From IMG/VR virus record IMGVR_UViG_3300030331_002818, positions 1 to 52,469 of that record: a stretch of DNA of 52,469 bases; one strand, 5' to 3'. Positions 26,068-32,873 of this stretch are shown piece after piece. The position numbers and the translations under genes were made by a program. Below the pieces are notes generated by a model. The model was not told the origin of the DNA. It worked only from the letters and a program-made list of their open reading frames with translations, and ran no database searches. Positions within the stretch are counted from its first letter, which is position 1; every line of letters starts with the position of its first letter. The stretch comes from a virus.

Positions 26068-26423
26068 TTAGGGAAGGACATGAAGATTATATGAAACGTA
26101 GATTAAAAGAAGAAGAGGTAAGCTCTGTTATTAAAGAAGTTGGTAAGCTCAGTGTATTAGATCATGTAAAATTAGAAGAAGCTGAGCGATCTTATGGCGA
26201 TAGCTGGAAACAACGCGGTGGTGTTGGTGCTTTTATGATGTTAGCTCGCAAGTGGGATAGACTTGAAAAACAAGTTACAGAGTATAACTACGATGTGTTT
26301 AAGGCTGTGCAAAAAGATAAAAGGCAGGAAGGTATAATAGATGATATACGTGACCTGCGTAGGTATTTATTTCTTGTAGAAGCGGAGATGATTTTACAAG
26401 GCCATGTCAGAAAACAAAAGTAA
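26064..26423 (+). CDS. Small helical protein resembling nucleotide-modification-associated (DUF1599/Nmad1-like) domains
   Basis: The 119-residue protein starts at GTG, overlapping the ThyA-family stop by four bases. The core (RSYGDSWKQRGGVGAFMMLA, then RKWDRLE, and EGIIDDIRDLRRY) has a YG-SW...K-DR...DD--DL--Y layout like DUF1599-type domains, which accompany base-modification genes, and is distantly like MazG-type all-alpha pyrophosphohydrolases. The pairing with the ThyA homologue supports a role in nucleotide metabolism. Family assignment is from pattern memory and moderate. Confidence 0.5.
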   Translation: MIREGHEDYMKRRLKEEEVSSVIKEVGKLSVLDHVKLEEAERSYGDSWKQRGGVGAFMMLARKWDRLEKQVTEYNYDVFKAVQKDKRQEGIIDDIRDLRRYLFLVEAEMILQGHVRKQK

Positions 26424-26580
26424 TTTGGATAAAGAAGTATTGGCTGAGTGTGAGTGCGGAAGAGAAACGAAGATTGTTACTTTTCGTAACTTAAAAAATA
26501 GATGGCCGATATGTAGTAAATGCAAACGACCAATGAAAGTAAAAGGTAATGCAGTACCCATTGTTTCAACCGCCGACTGA
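26404..26580 (+). CDS. 58-residue zinc-ribbon protein
   Basis: A short frame starts at ATG inside the end of the previous gene and ends inside the polymerase gene. The product has two cysteine knuckles, CEC at residues 16-18 and CSKC about 23 residues later, spaced as in zinc ribbons, and a basic segment between them. The codon bias and the overlaps on both sides look like a compact operon gene. It may bind DNA or a partner of the polymerase. No direct evidence of expression. Confidence 0.6.
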   Translation: MSENKSNLDKEVLAECECGRETKIVTFRNLKNRWPICSKCKRPMKVKGNAVPIVSTAD

Positions 26581-28477
26581 GTGGGTTATGCCTGATGGTT
26601 ATCCTGATATTTCTAATGCAGAAGAAGTTGCTATTGATTTAGAAACACGCGATCCTAACCTTACTGTATTAGGAAGTGGTTGGCCTAGAAAAGATGGTCA
26701 TATAATCGGTATAGCCGTGGCAGTGCAAGGTGATCAATGGTACTTCCCCATCAGGCACGAGATCGGTCCTAATTTTGATGTAAATAGAACATTGGGGTGG
26801 TTATCAGATGTTTGTAAAATTGATAGGGATTATATTTTCCATAATGCTCCTTACGATGTTGGCTGGTTGCTCGCAGAAAATGTGTTGGTCAAGGGCAGAA
26901 TCATCGACACTATGGTCGTTGCGCCATTGTTAGATGAAAATAGATTTAGCTATGCGTTAAATGCAGTTGGTAGAGATTACTTACAAGAGCGTAAAAGTGA
27001 AGCTGAATTAAGAGAAGCTGCCGAGGCTTTTGGTATCAATGCAAAAAGTGAGATGTATAAACTTCCTGCTCATCATGTAGGTATGTATGCTGAACAAGAT
27101 GCCGCCCTGACATTAAAACTCTGGCAACATTTTAAAACTTTAATAATAAAAGAAGATATCAAAGATATCTTTGAACTTGAAACTAATGTCCTTAAAACGA
27201 TTATACCAATGCGTGAACGTGGTGTTAGAGTTGATTTAGATAAATGTGAACGTATTAAACAAGAGTTATCACAAAAAGAACAAAAGTTATTAGGATTAAT
27301 AAAAAGACAAACAGGTGTGGAAGTAGAAATATGGGCGGCAGAGAGTGTAGCTAAAGCTTTTGATGCAATGAATCTACCTTACAGTAAAACAGAAAAGACT
27401 GGTGCGCCTAGTTTTACTAAAGGGTTTTTAAGTAATCACCCACACGAAGTGCCGCAAATGATTGTACAGGCTAGGGAATATCAAAAAGCTCGTAGCACAT
27501 TTGTAGATGCTATACTTAAACACCAAATAAACGGACGAATACATGCTGAGTTACATCCTTTACGTAGTGATGGAGGAGGCACAGTTACTGGTAGATTTAG
27601 TTATAGCAACCCTAATCTTCAGCAAATACCAGCAAGGCATGGCGAAATAGGTCCAATGATACGTAGTTTGTTTATACCTGAACAAGACTGTCTATGGGGC
27701 GCATTTGATTACTCCAGCCAAGAACCGCGTATTGTTGTGCATTATGCTAAACTGATGGGCTTCAGAGGGGCTTCTGACTTTGCAGAGCAATATAATTCTG
27801 ACCCACGTACAGATTTTCACCAAATGGCGGCTGATATTGTAGGCGTCCCGCGTAAACAAGCTAAAGATATTAATCTCGGTTTATTTTATGGGATGGGTAG
27901 TAAAAAGTTAGCCGCGAGCCTTGGCTTAGAGTTTGAGGATGCTCAAGAACTGTTCGCCACATACCATGATAAAGTACCTTTTGTACGAGAACTTAGTGAG
28001 TATAGCACTAACCGAGCCAGCTCACGTGGGGTTATTCGTACCTTGTTAGGACGCAGGTGTAGGTTTGATAAGTGGGAACCAAATAAGTATGGGAGTTGGA
28101 AACCTATGACTTATCAAGAAGCCTATGCAGAACATGGTCCTGGAATCAAAAGAGCATTTACATACAAAGCATTAAATAAATTAATCCAAGGCAGTGCGGC
28201 AGATCAAACAAAAGCAGCGATGGTAGCATTAGCTGATGAAGGTATACTACCTATGATTCAAGTGCATGATGAGTTAGATGTATCTGTTGAGTCAGAAGAA
28301 CAAGCAAAAAAGATAACTGAAATTATGCAAGATTGTGTTAAGTTAGAAGTTCCCTCCATAGTAGATGCCGAGTTTGGTCCAAACTGGGGAGAGGCAAAAC
28401 AAACATTCACGGAAAAGCCGTGGTTAAGAGGAATAAAAGATGGCAGCACAGAAATGCAGCATAACATCACGAATTAA
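26549..28477 (+). CDS. Family A DNA polymerase with 3'-5' exonuclease domain
   Basis: The 642-residue protein has an N-terminal proofreading domain with Asp30 and Glu32 (AIDLETRD), Asp103 (HNAPYDVGWLL) and Tyr180/Asp184 (YAEQDAA). The polymerase domain has motif A DYSSQEPR (Asp387), O-helix RKQAKDINLGLFYG (Arg435, Lys439, Tyr447) and motif C VHDE (574-576). Leu443 stands where E. coli Pol I has Phe762. There is no 5' nuclease domain. It starts at ATG 26549 within the zinc-ribbon frame. It replicates the phage genome. The HD hydrolase gene overlaps its 3' end by 38 bases. Confidence 0.95.
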   Translation: MQYPLFQPPTEWVMPDGYPDISNAEEVAIDLETRDPNLTVLGSGWPRKDGHIIGIAVAVQGDQWYFPIRHEIGPNFDVNRTLGWLSDVCKIDRDYIFHNAPYDVGWLLAENVLVKGRIIDTMVVAPLLDENRFSYALNAVGRDYLQERKSEAELREAAEAFGINAKSEMYKLPAHHVGMYAEQDAALTLKLWQHFKTLIIKEDIKDIFELETNVLKTIIPMRERGVRVDLDKCERIKQELSQKEQKLLGLIKRQTGVEVEIWAAESVAKAFDAMNLPYSKTEKTGAPSFTKGFLSNHPHEVPQMIVQAREYQKARSTFVDAILKHQINGRIHAELHPLRSDGGGTVTGRFSYSNPNLQQIPARHGEIGPMIRSLFIPEQDCLWGAFDYSSQEPRIVVHYAKLMGFRGASDFAEQYNSDPRTDFHQMAADIVGVPRKQAKDINLGLFYGMGSKKLAASLGLEFEDAQELFATYHDKVPFVRELSEYSTNRASSRGVIRTLLGRRCRFDKWEPNKYGSWKPMTYQEAYAEHGPGIKRAFTYKALNKLIQGSAADQTKAAMVALADEGILPMIQVHDELDVSVESEEQAKKITEIMQDCVKLEVPSIVDAEFGPNWGEAKQTFTEKPWLRGIKDGSTEMQHNITN

Positions 28478-28973
28478 AACATTAACAACAGTATGGGATG
28501 CTCAGTTTGTACTGAGATATCACACTGTTGCAAATCAATCAGAGAGGCAAACAGTGGGAGCGCATTCGTATGCAGTAAGTGTTTTAATTGATCAGCTATG
28601 GCCTGACAGTTCAAAACAACTCATTATGGCAGCATTATATCACGATGTACCAGAAATAATTTTAGGGGATATTCCAGCAACAGCTAAGTGGTCTTATCCA
28701 GAAATACATCAAGCCTTTGTAAAAGCTGAGAAAAAAGTATTTGAAGATCTTGGTTTGATGTTTGTACTTAGCCCAGAAGAAAAAATACGATTGAAGATGG
28801 CAGATATGCTTGAGTTAGTTTTATATACTCATCGTCATTCGCAGGGCAGTGAGCAAATGAAAATGATAATGCACTCTGGTATGAATTATTTATATGAGAA
28901 ATTTTCTTCGCATAAAGATTTTGAACCAATAAAAAAGGTTCTGGCTCATTATAATTTAGGAGGCGTACCGTGA
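28440..28973 (+). CDS. HD-domain phosphohydrolase, YfbR-like 5'-deoxynucleotidase
   Basis: The 177-residue protein starts after GAGGAATAAAAG inside the polymerase gene. HD-domain metal ligands are visible: His42 in GAHSYAV, His68-Asp69 in ALYHDVPE, and Asp122 in KMADMLE. Glu72 and Asp77 (PEIILGDIPA) match the substrate-site residues of YfbR-type nucleotidases, which remove the phosphate from deoxynucleoside monophosphates. An HD enzyme beside a family A polymerase recalls DatZ next to DpoZ in Z-DNA phages. Here it may remove a normal nucleotide that competes with a modified one. Substrate is unknown. Confidence 0.8.
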   Translation: MAAQKCSITSRIKTLTTVWDAQFVLRYHTVANQSERQTVGAHSYAVSVLIDQLWPDSSKQLIMAALYHDVPEIILGDIPATAKWSYPEIHQAFVKAEKKVFEDLGLMFVLSPEEKIRLKMADMLELVLYTHRHSQGSEQMKMIMHSGMNYLYEKFSSHKDFEPIKKVLAHYNLGGVP

Positions 28974-29248
28974 ACTGCATCAAATGTGGCAAAAAAAGTA
29001 AAGTTTATAACAGCCGACCTCACCAAGATACTATTAAAAGACATAGGAAATGTTTGAAGTGCGGTCATAAATACGCCACATTAGAAGTATTATTTACAGT
29101 AGAAGAATTACCGAAACCTAAACCACCAAAATTGAAACTTGTTAAAAAACCTGTAAGAAAAAAGAAGATTCGGTTCGATGATTTAGATTTAAGTAGAATG
29201 ACTGATGAGGAAATAGAGGCAGCTATATCTAGTGGCGATTATCTGTAA
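28970..29248 (+). CDS. NrdR-like zinc-ribbon protein
   Basis: The 92-residue protein starts at GTG overlapping the HD-gene stop. The first 40 residues (MNCIKCGKKSKVYNSR, then IKRHRKCLKCGHKYATLE) copy the N-terminal zinc ribbon of NrdR, including two CxxC knuckles and the SR..... I.RHR-C spacing. The ATP-cone domain of NrdR is missing; instead there is a Pro/Lys-rich linker and a short acidic helix. It may bind DNA as a transcription factor or act on nucleotide metabolism. Function is inferred only from the ribbon. Confidence 0.7.
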   Translation: MNCIKCGKKSKVYNSRPHQDTIKRHRKCLKCGHKYATLEVLFTVEELPKPKPPKLKLVKKPVRKKKIRFDDLDLSRMTDEEIEAAISSGDYL

Positions 29249-29295
29249 GAGCAAAAAAGAACAGTCTTTGTTATGCTATTATTGTAAAAATAAGC

Positions 29296-29793
29296 ATGAA
29301 TATATTTATCGTTGATTGGAATCATACAATTTGCGCTCAATGGCATTGCGATAAACATGTTGTTAAAATGCCACTTGAGTCTACACAAATGCTCAGCACT
29401 GTACATCATAGGTATAGTGCTGATGGACCATACTTACCTGTACATCAAAAACATCCCTGCACTCTTTGGGCTGGTCAGACGGTAGAAAATTATCGCTGGC
29501 TATGGCAGTTAGGTATCGCTTTATGTAAAGAATATACTTATCGTTTTGGTAAGGTACATGGTTGTGAGCGTGTGCTCGCAATGTTACGTTGTCCACCAAT
29601 ACAGTTAAAAGCGAGAGGATTTACTAAACCAGCTCAGGCAATGCCAGATGAGTATAAGCATTCTGACACGATAATTGCATACCAAGATTATTACATTTAT
29701 GAAAAAGCGAGGATATGCTCATGGCGCAAAAGACCAATACCGCCCTTTATGCAGGAGATAATGTCATCCCCTTCACTCCGAGAGACAGGGTGA
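29296..29793 (+). CDS. Conserved phage protein with CDKHVVKM motif, unknown function
   Basis: The 165-residue protein begins MNIFIVDWNHTICAQWHCD. Conserved blocks are CDKHVVKMPLESTQML, HPCTLWAGQTVENYRWLW, EYTYRFGKVH and AQAMPDEYKHSD. This pattern recurs in tailed phages under varied names. Its D..KHV.K...E..Q.L / HP....W layout distantly recalls a family annotated as pyrimidine-dimer DNA glycosylase, so a base-excision or base-recognition role is possible but unproven. It sits directly downstream of the modification and polymerase genes. A weak AT-rich promoter-like site (GCTATTATTGTAA) precedes it. Confidence 0.65.
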   Translation: MNIFIVDWNHTICAQWHCDKHVVKMPLESTQMLSTVHHRYSADGPYLPVHQKHPCTLWAGQTVENYRWLWQLGIALCKEYTYRFGKVHGCERVLAMLRCPPIQLKARGFTKPAQAMPDEYKHSDTIIAYQDYYIYEKARICSWRKRPIPPFMQEIMSSPSLRETG

Positions 29794-29966
29794 CCCATCA
29801 TAGAGGAGAGAGCCAAATCATAACAGAACACGAAGTAGAGATATTACTCTGCTCGCTCTGTGGATCTAGTTCTTTTCAACTCATATCTGGGATGGAAGGA
29901 CAGATCTCATGTGGAGAATGTGGATACTTGACTGGAGCCAAATGGAGACCTAATACAGAAGAGTAA
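29721..29966 (+). CDS. Zinc-ribbon protein
   Basis: I chose the second ATG (81 residues) because GCGAGG lies eight bases before it and only two before the first. The gene overlaps the preceding one by 73 bases. The C-terminal half has CSLCGSSSF and CGECGYLTGA, two CxxC knuckles about 20 residues apart, a standard zinc ribbon. The N-terminal half is unstructured. It may be a nucleic-acid-binding accessory factor. Confidence 0.65.
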   Translation: MAQKTNTALYAGDNVIPFTPRDRVTHHRGESQIITEHEVEILLCSLCGSSSFQLISGMEGQISCGECGYLTGAKWRPNTEE

Positions 29967-29989
29967 AGAAGATGCGTAAAGAGTTGTTT

Positions 29990-30017
29990 TTGATAATCTT
30001 TTTTGGCATAGTATAAT
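29990..30017 (+). promoter_or_regulatory. Promoter with TATAAT box before a hairpin leader
   Basis: TTGATA, a 16-base spacer and TATAAT. The box continues into the TATAATTATA core also found at 34377, 34930 and 35622 (as TATAATTRTA). It would start transcription just before the following stem-loop. Confidence 0.6.
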
Positions 30018-30018
30018 T

Positions 30019-30075
30019 ATAAGTATGGCGGCCTTCTCCATGTTTGTTATCATATCTCTCGGCCGTCATACTTAT
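30019..30075 (+). promoter_or_regulatory. 15-base-pair 5' leader stem-loop
   Basis: ATAAGTATGGCGGCC pairs with GGCCGTCATACTTAT, 15 base pairs with one G-U wobble, around a 27-base loop. It begins at the expected transcript start and precedes the CATAGAAAGGAC ribosome site by about 20 bases. It may stabilise the mRNA or control translation. Confidence 0.75.
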
Positions 30076-30111
30076 GCTTTTTGTAACAGTTGTCATAGAA
30101 AGGACATAGTT

Positions 30112-30459
30112 ATGACAAATAAAACATTCTTAGAACAAGTGCAATCTATCATGCAATCACGCACAAATGTAATCAGTGATCCAACTCTCACTGATACATC
30201 TTGTGATATATGGATCACCGAGATAGAACGATTGGTTGTCACTCGTATACAGCCCGATGATTATATGTTAGTGTGTTATCACTATCCACATATTGATGGA
30301 CCATCAACCGTTGTCCCTGTTTCTGATGAGCCTGAATGTATCGCTTTACAATTAGCCAGCGATGTAGGAGAAAAAGCATTACTTGAGGCTGTGTATCATA
30401 TTTTAGATATACCAAGGGCTACTGATTTACAGTATGTAATTCCAAAAGTCTCAAAGTAA
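30112..30459 (+). CDS. Small accessory protein, unknown function
   Basis: I chose the ATG seven bases after AGAAAGGACATAGTT (115 residues). An upstream in-frame extension would translate the leader hairpin and is unlikely. The acidic product (QVQSIMQSRTNV, then IWITEIERLVVTR) has no cysteine motif or membrane segment. It is the first in a run of small, independently leadered genes, typical of host-takeover or accessory proteins. I do not recognise a family. Confidence 0.6.
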   Translation: MTNKTFLEQVQSIMQSRTNVISDPTLTDTSCDIWITEIERLVVTRIQPDDYMLVCYHYPHIDGPSTVVPVSDEPECIALQLASDVGEKALLEAVYHILDIPRATDLQYVIPKVSK

Positions 30460-30477
30460 CCTGATACAATAAGATAA

Positions 30478-30512
30478 TATAGGTATGGTCTATCAATAAG
30501 TCCATACCTATA
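30478..30512 (+). promoter_or_regulatory. Promoter-adjacent leader stem-loop
   Basis: TATAGGTATGG and CCATACCTATA form a perfect 11-base-pair stem with a 13-base loop directly after an AT-rich GATAATAT box. The TAGAAAGGAG ribosome site follows about 30 bases later. The layout copies the leader upstream of the previous gene. Confidence 0.75.
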
Positions 30513-30556
30513 TATTGTAAATGCAGTATAACAACACTCGTAGAAAGGAGTATGAT

Positions 30557-30946
30557 ATGCAAACTGCTGATCTAAATATGTTTACTGGGACTGAAGGTTA
30601 TATACGGTATAATATGCCGTTGACTCCTAAAGACCAGCAAATGCTGTTGACTGATGGAGCGCACTACTTTGCGGAGAACTGCGGAGGCGGTGCTTATTGG
30701 TTGATGGATATTATCCAAACTGAGGTAGTACCTCTGCTTACTGAGGAGAACTACTTTATCCTTATTAAAATGGATGTTCTCCAAGGTGAGAATAATAAGG
30801 TAGCCACTATCGTAGCTGATGATGGTAATGATAACTTATTATGGTCGCGTGATATTGGTTTTACTGATGCCGATATTGGTACTTGGAAATTTTACCTGAT
30901 TGATGATGGGCGGCAAAAAGTATTGATGCTGCCTAGTGAGTACTGA
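30557..30946 (+). CDS. Small acidic accessory protein, unknown function
   Basis: The ATG lies six bases after TAGAAAGGAG and gives 129 residues; upstream in-frame extension runs into the leader. The product is acidic and mixed alpha/beta, with motifs GAHYFAENCGGGAYWLMDII and DAEIGTWKFYLIDDGR-like text near the end. A similar YWL-DII pattern appears in other phage early proteins, but I cannot name a family. It overlaps or abuts the next gene. Confidence 0.6.
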   Translation: MQTADLNMFTGTEGYIRYNMPLTPKDQQMLLTDGAHYFAENCGGGAYWLMDIIQTEVVPLLTEENYFILIKMDVLQGENNKVATIVADDGNDNLLWSRDIGFTDADIGTWKFYLIDDGRQKVLMLPSEY

Positions 30947-30947
30947 T

Positions 30948-31238
30948 ATGTACTCCGCTCAGGTTTATTATAACTCGCGCGAGAGCCATGCTCTCACGCC
31001 TATTTATCCTAGAATAGGGTTAATAGAAACTTATCTTCATTATACTGGTTTAGTTGATAATGTTGATGATATCAAAGAAATTGTAATCTTAAAAGGTGGG
31101 CGTCGTAAGATGCCCACTATCCATGGCTATTATAATTGGGTCAATGGCAAACTTAAACTTGATAAGAGTAAGCCAGCACTTATCCATAATGTATTGTATG
31201 GATTAGGTGCAGACAGAGGTTATTATTGGCATGAATGA
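30948..31238 (+). CDS. Small accessory protein, unknown function
   Basis: The ATG directly follows the previous stop (TGATATG); a GTG four codons upstream is an alternative. The 96-residue product is rich in Tyr, His and Gly (IYPRIGLIETYLHYTGLV, then GYYNWVNGKLKL). No motif is recognised. It belongs to a chain of four overlapping genes ending at the micropeptide region, which suggests one short operon. Confidence 0.5.
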   Translation: MYSAQVYYNSRESHALTPIYPRIGLIETYLHYTGLVDNVDDIKEIVILKGGRRKMPTIHGYYNWVNGKLKLDKSKPALIHNVLYGLGADRGYYWHE

Positions 31239-31395
31239 AGTCCTTACTATTGCCTACGATTTAAAGCATCAGGTAGAATGTCTGCCTGATGCCTTATCGC
31301 ATTGTTCTAAGGTTGATAAATATAATACTGATTTAACAATGTTAGAGCGTATTGAAACAATAATCAAAGCTCTTGAGAGGGGAAATAATGGGTAA
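31231..31395 (+). CDS. 54-residue accessory protein, unknown function
   Basis: I chose the ATG overlapping the previous stop; an upstream GTG in frame has no better ribosome site. The short helical product (MNEVLTIAYDLKHQVECLPD, then MLERIETIIKALERG) looks like a helical bundle or small partner-binding protein. It overlaps the next gene by eight bases. Confidence 0.45.
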   Translation: MNEVLTIAYDLKHQVECLPDALSHCSKVDKYNTDLTMLERIETIIKALERGNNG

Positions 31396-31603
31396 AGTAA
31401 AAGAGTTATGGATGAATGAGCTTGAAAAGTTGCAAGAAGATTATTGCGAGGCTAATATTACTGAAGAAAAATTTAGACGCGGTATGTATAGCCTTGGAGT
31501 AGATAAAATAGATGTTGATTGTTTTATTATTGAAGCAGAATTACTGAGGGCGGTTAATAAAGCATTTAAGCCGTTATTTAAGGATGCCGAATCTAAAATG
31601 TAA
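31388..31603 (+). CDS. 71-residue helical accessory protein
   Basis: The ATG follows GAGAGGGGAAATA. The product is an amphipathic helix-rich protein (WMNELEKLQEDYCEANITEE, then FIIEAELLRAVNKAFK). No family is recognised. It overlaps neighbours on both sides. Confidence 0.5.
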   Translation: MGKVKELWMNELEKLQEDYCEANITEEKFRRGMYSLGVDKIDVDCFIIEAELLRAVNKAFKPLFKDAESKM

Positions 31604-31790
31604 CCAATGCGGTGATGAGGTTGAGATAGGTGATGAAGGCTCTTATCTTTGTTCTCGTTGTTGGTTAAGTTATTATATCACACTCTCTAGAAAGGAGACA
31701 AAGCGTTATGGAAATCACGGATTTTATCCCAGACTTTGTAACAATTTTTGTTCTAGTCATAGCGTTACTGTGAGTACAGAGGATGTCTAA
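31584..31790 (+). CDS. Small zinc-ribbon protein
   Basis: The 68-residue frame starts inside the previous gene. It begins LKCNQCGDEVEIG and then YLCSRCW, two CxxC pairs about 15 residues apart, as in a compact zinc ribbon. The C-terminal half reads through a micropeptide leader in another frame and has low complexity, so the functional part may be the first 40 residues. Confidence 0.5.
   Translation: MPNLKCNQCGDEVEIGDEGSYLCSRCWLSYYITLSRKETKRYGNHGFYPRLCNNFCSSHSVTVSTEDV
31708..31773 (+). CDS. 21-residue hydrophobic micropeptide
   Basis: A complete frame MEITDFIPDFVTIFVLVIALL begins 10 bases after CTCTCTAGAAAGGAG, the same leader used by ten other early genes. After a short acidic head it is one continuous hydrophobic helix long enough to cross a membrane. 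It overlaps a zinc-ribbon frame. The strong leader, used for no other start at this point, is the main argument that it is real. Confidence 0.6.
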   Translation: MEITDFIPDFVTIFVLVIALL

Positions 31791-32025
31791 TCTTGTACCT
31801 GTAGATAATGATATTACACATATCCCCTGCCCTCTATGTGGGGGTGAGGGGCGTGTTGAATATGAACGTCCTGTTGTTGATTACGAGCGCGGTGGGTATT
31901 TAGAGGGCTATTACGATGAGTGTGAAGAATGTGGAGGATTTGGCGAAGTAGAGTTAGATCCCGACCGTGATTGTATAGTTGATGAATATGGTAATCTGTA
32001 CTGGAAAGATGAGCCGAGGTTTTAG
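31783..32025 (+). CDS. DnaJ-type zinc-finger protein
   Basis: The 80-residue product has two CxxCxGxG motifs, CPLCGGEG and CEECGGFG, the signature of the DnaJ cysteine-rich domain, with an acidic remainder. No J domain is present. Stand-alone DnaJ-like zinc fingers occur in marine podoviruses such as SAR116 phage HMO-2011 and may assist folding or bind partners. The start is uncertain because CAGAGG abuts the ATG. Confidence 0.7.
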   Translation: MSNLVPVDNDITHIPCPLCGGEGRVEYERPVVDYERGGYLEGYYDECEECGGFGEVELDPDRDCIVDEYGNLYWKDEPRF

Positions 32026-32041
32026 GATAAAATAAATTATA

Positions 32042-32119
32042 CCAAGAGTGCAATCTTGGCATATCCTGTGGTATATTAATAATAGGCAAGGGGCAGTCTC
32101 CTATGGACTACCTCTTGTC
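32042..32119 (+). promoter_or_regulatory. Promoter with flanking hairpins
   Basis: CCAAGA and TCTTGG form a small stem with a six-base loop (32042-32059). TTGGCA, 17 bases and ATAATA (32056-32084) form a promoter-like site. Then GGCAAGGGGCAGTC pairs with GACTACCTCTTGTC (14 positions, two wobbles, one mismatch) as a 5' leader stem-loop. The AGAAAGGAG leader follows about 20 bases later. This repeats the promoter-hairpin-leader plan seen at 30 kb. Confidence 0.6.
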
Positions 32120-32157
32120 TGCTACACCTAACCAACCACTCAAGAAAGGAGTAGGTT

Positions 32158-32598
32158 ATGACTGAGAAAGTTGAAAATAATGCTGTTATATCTGATGTGT
32201 CTGGTGCTGCTACTGCTGTGCCTGAAAGCAGCGAGATAGATAATGCTGTATGCACAGATATCGCTGCTCGTGATGAGTTTGTCCCTTGGGAAGAACGTAA
32301 GTTTAGTGAAGCTCGTGCTTTTGGTGAGAACCTTGGTTCTTATCTTGGTACACTTGTACAAGAGATTCAGGCTTTACGCGGCGAGGTAAAAGCTCTACGT
32401 GTAGGCCAAGAGAATATGACAGCGGCTGGTAAAACAGTTGATGATGTATATGTGCGTATGATTGAAGTTGAACACCAAGTCCAAGAGCTGTTTGATTCAA
32501 CTATTAGCACTAATGATTACGACCCTGATGAGTGGGTGCGTGAAAGTGATATTGGCGACCGTGTACGTGAGCTACGTTTTACTGTAGAGGTTGAGTAA
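32158..32598 (+). CDS. Accessory protein with central coiled coil
   Basis: The 146-residue protein follows CAAGAAAGGAGTAGGTT. The N-terminus is disordered and acidic. Residues about 60-90 form a helix with heptad spacing (YLGTLVQEIQALRGEVKALR), a probable oligomerisation segment, followed by another helix. There are no catalytic motifs. Its stop overlaps the next start (TAATG). Confidence 0.55.
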   Translation: MTEKVENNAVISDVSGAATAVPESSEIDNAVCTDIAARDEFVPWEERKFSEARAFGENLGSYLGTLVQEIQALRGEVKALRVGQENMTAAGKTVDDVYVRMIEVEHQVQELFDSTISTNDYDPDEWVRESDIGDRVRELRFTVEVE

Positions 32599-32873
32599 TG
32601 ACACGCTACGCCGATGTGAGAAGTGCGGTGAGTTATTTTATACGCCTTGATGAACACCAGCACTACCTTGAAAGAGGTGATAAAGCAAAATATGGGGATG
32701 ACCGCACATGCGGTCACCTCTCTTATACCCTAGCTACTATCTGTTTCCGCAGTCCAGAAGCTAGGTCTATCCTAGAAAGCATGATAGCTACCAAAGCCAG
32801 AGAGGTAGCGATAGCCGAAGAAAGGACTAAAAAACATGGCCGATCCAGAAAACTACAAATCGATCTCGCTTGA
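32598..32873 (+). CDS. Small accessory protein, unknown function
   Basis: The 91-residue product starts in a TAATG overlap. It is helical, with YADVRSAVSYFIRLDEHQHY and LESMIATKAREVAIAEER. Its 3' end overlaps the regulator gene by 38 bases in another frame. The tight coupling to an RHH regulator suggests a shared control unit; function is unknown. Confidence 0.5.
   Translation: MTRYADVRSAVSYFIRLDEHQHYLERGDKAKYGDDRTCGHLSYTLATICFRSPEARSILESMIATKAREVAIAEERTKKHGRSRKLQIDLA

Noticed and set aside
22864-28477. A P-loop hmdU DNA kinase, expected for known thymine hypermodification pathways
   Set aside because: No Walker A protein of that type was found here; the only P-loop proteins in the window are the two helicases and terminase.
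28440-28973. A full Z-DNA (2-aminoadenine) system as in phage S-2L
   Set aside because: An HD hydrolase and Pol A are present, but no PurZ-like adenylosuccinate synthetase homologue was found.
30025-30111. N-terminal extension of the 30112 gene
   Set aside because: It covers the leader stem-loop and the ribosome site used by ATG 30112.
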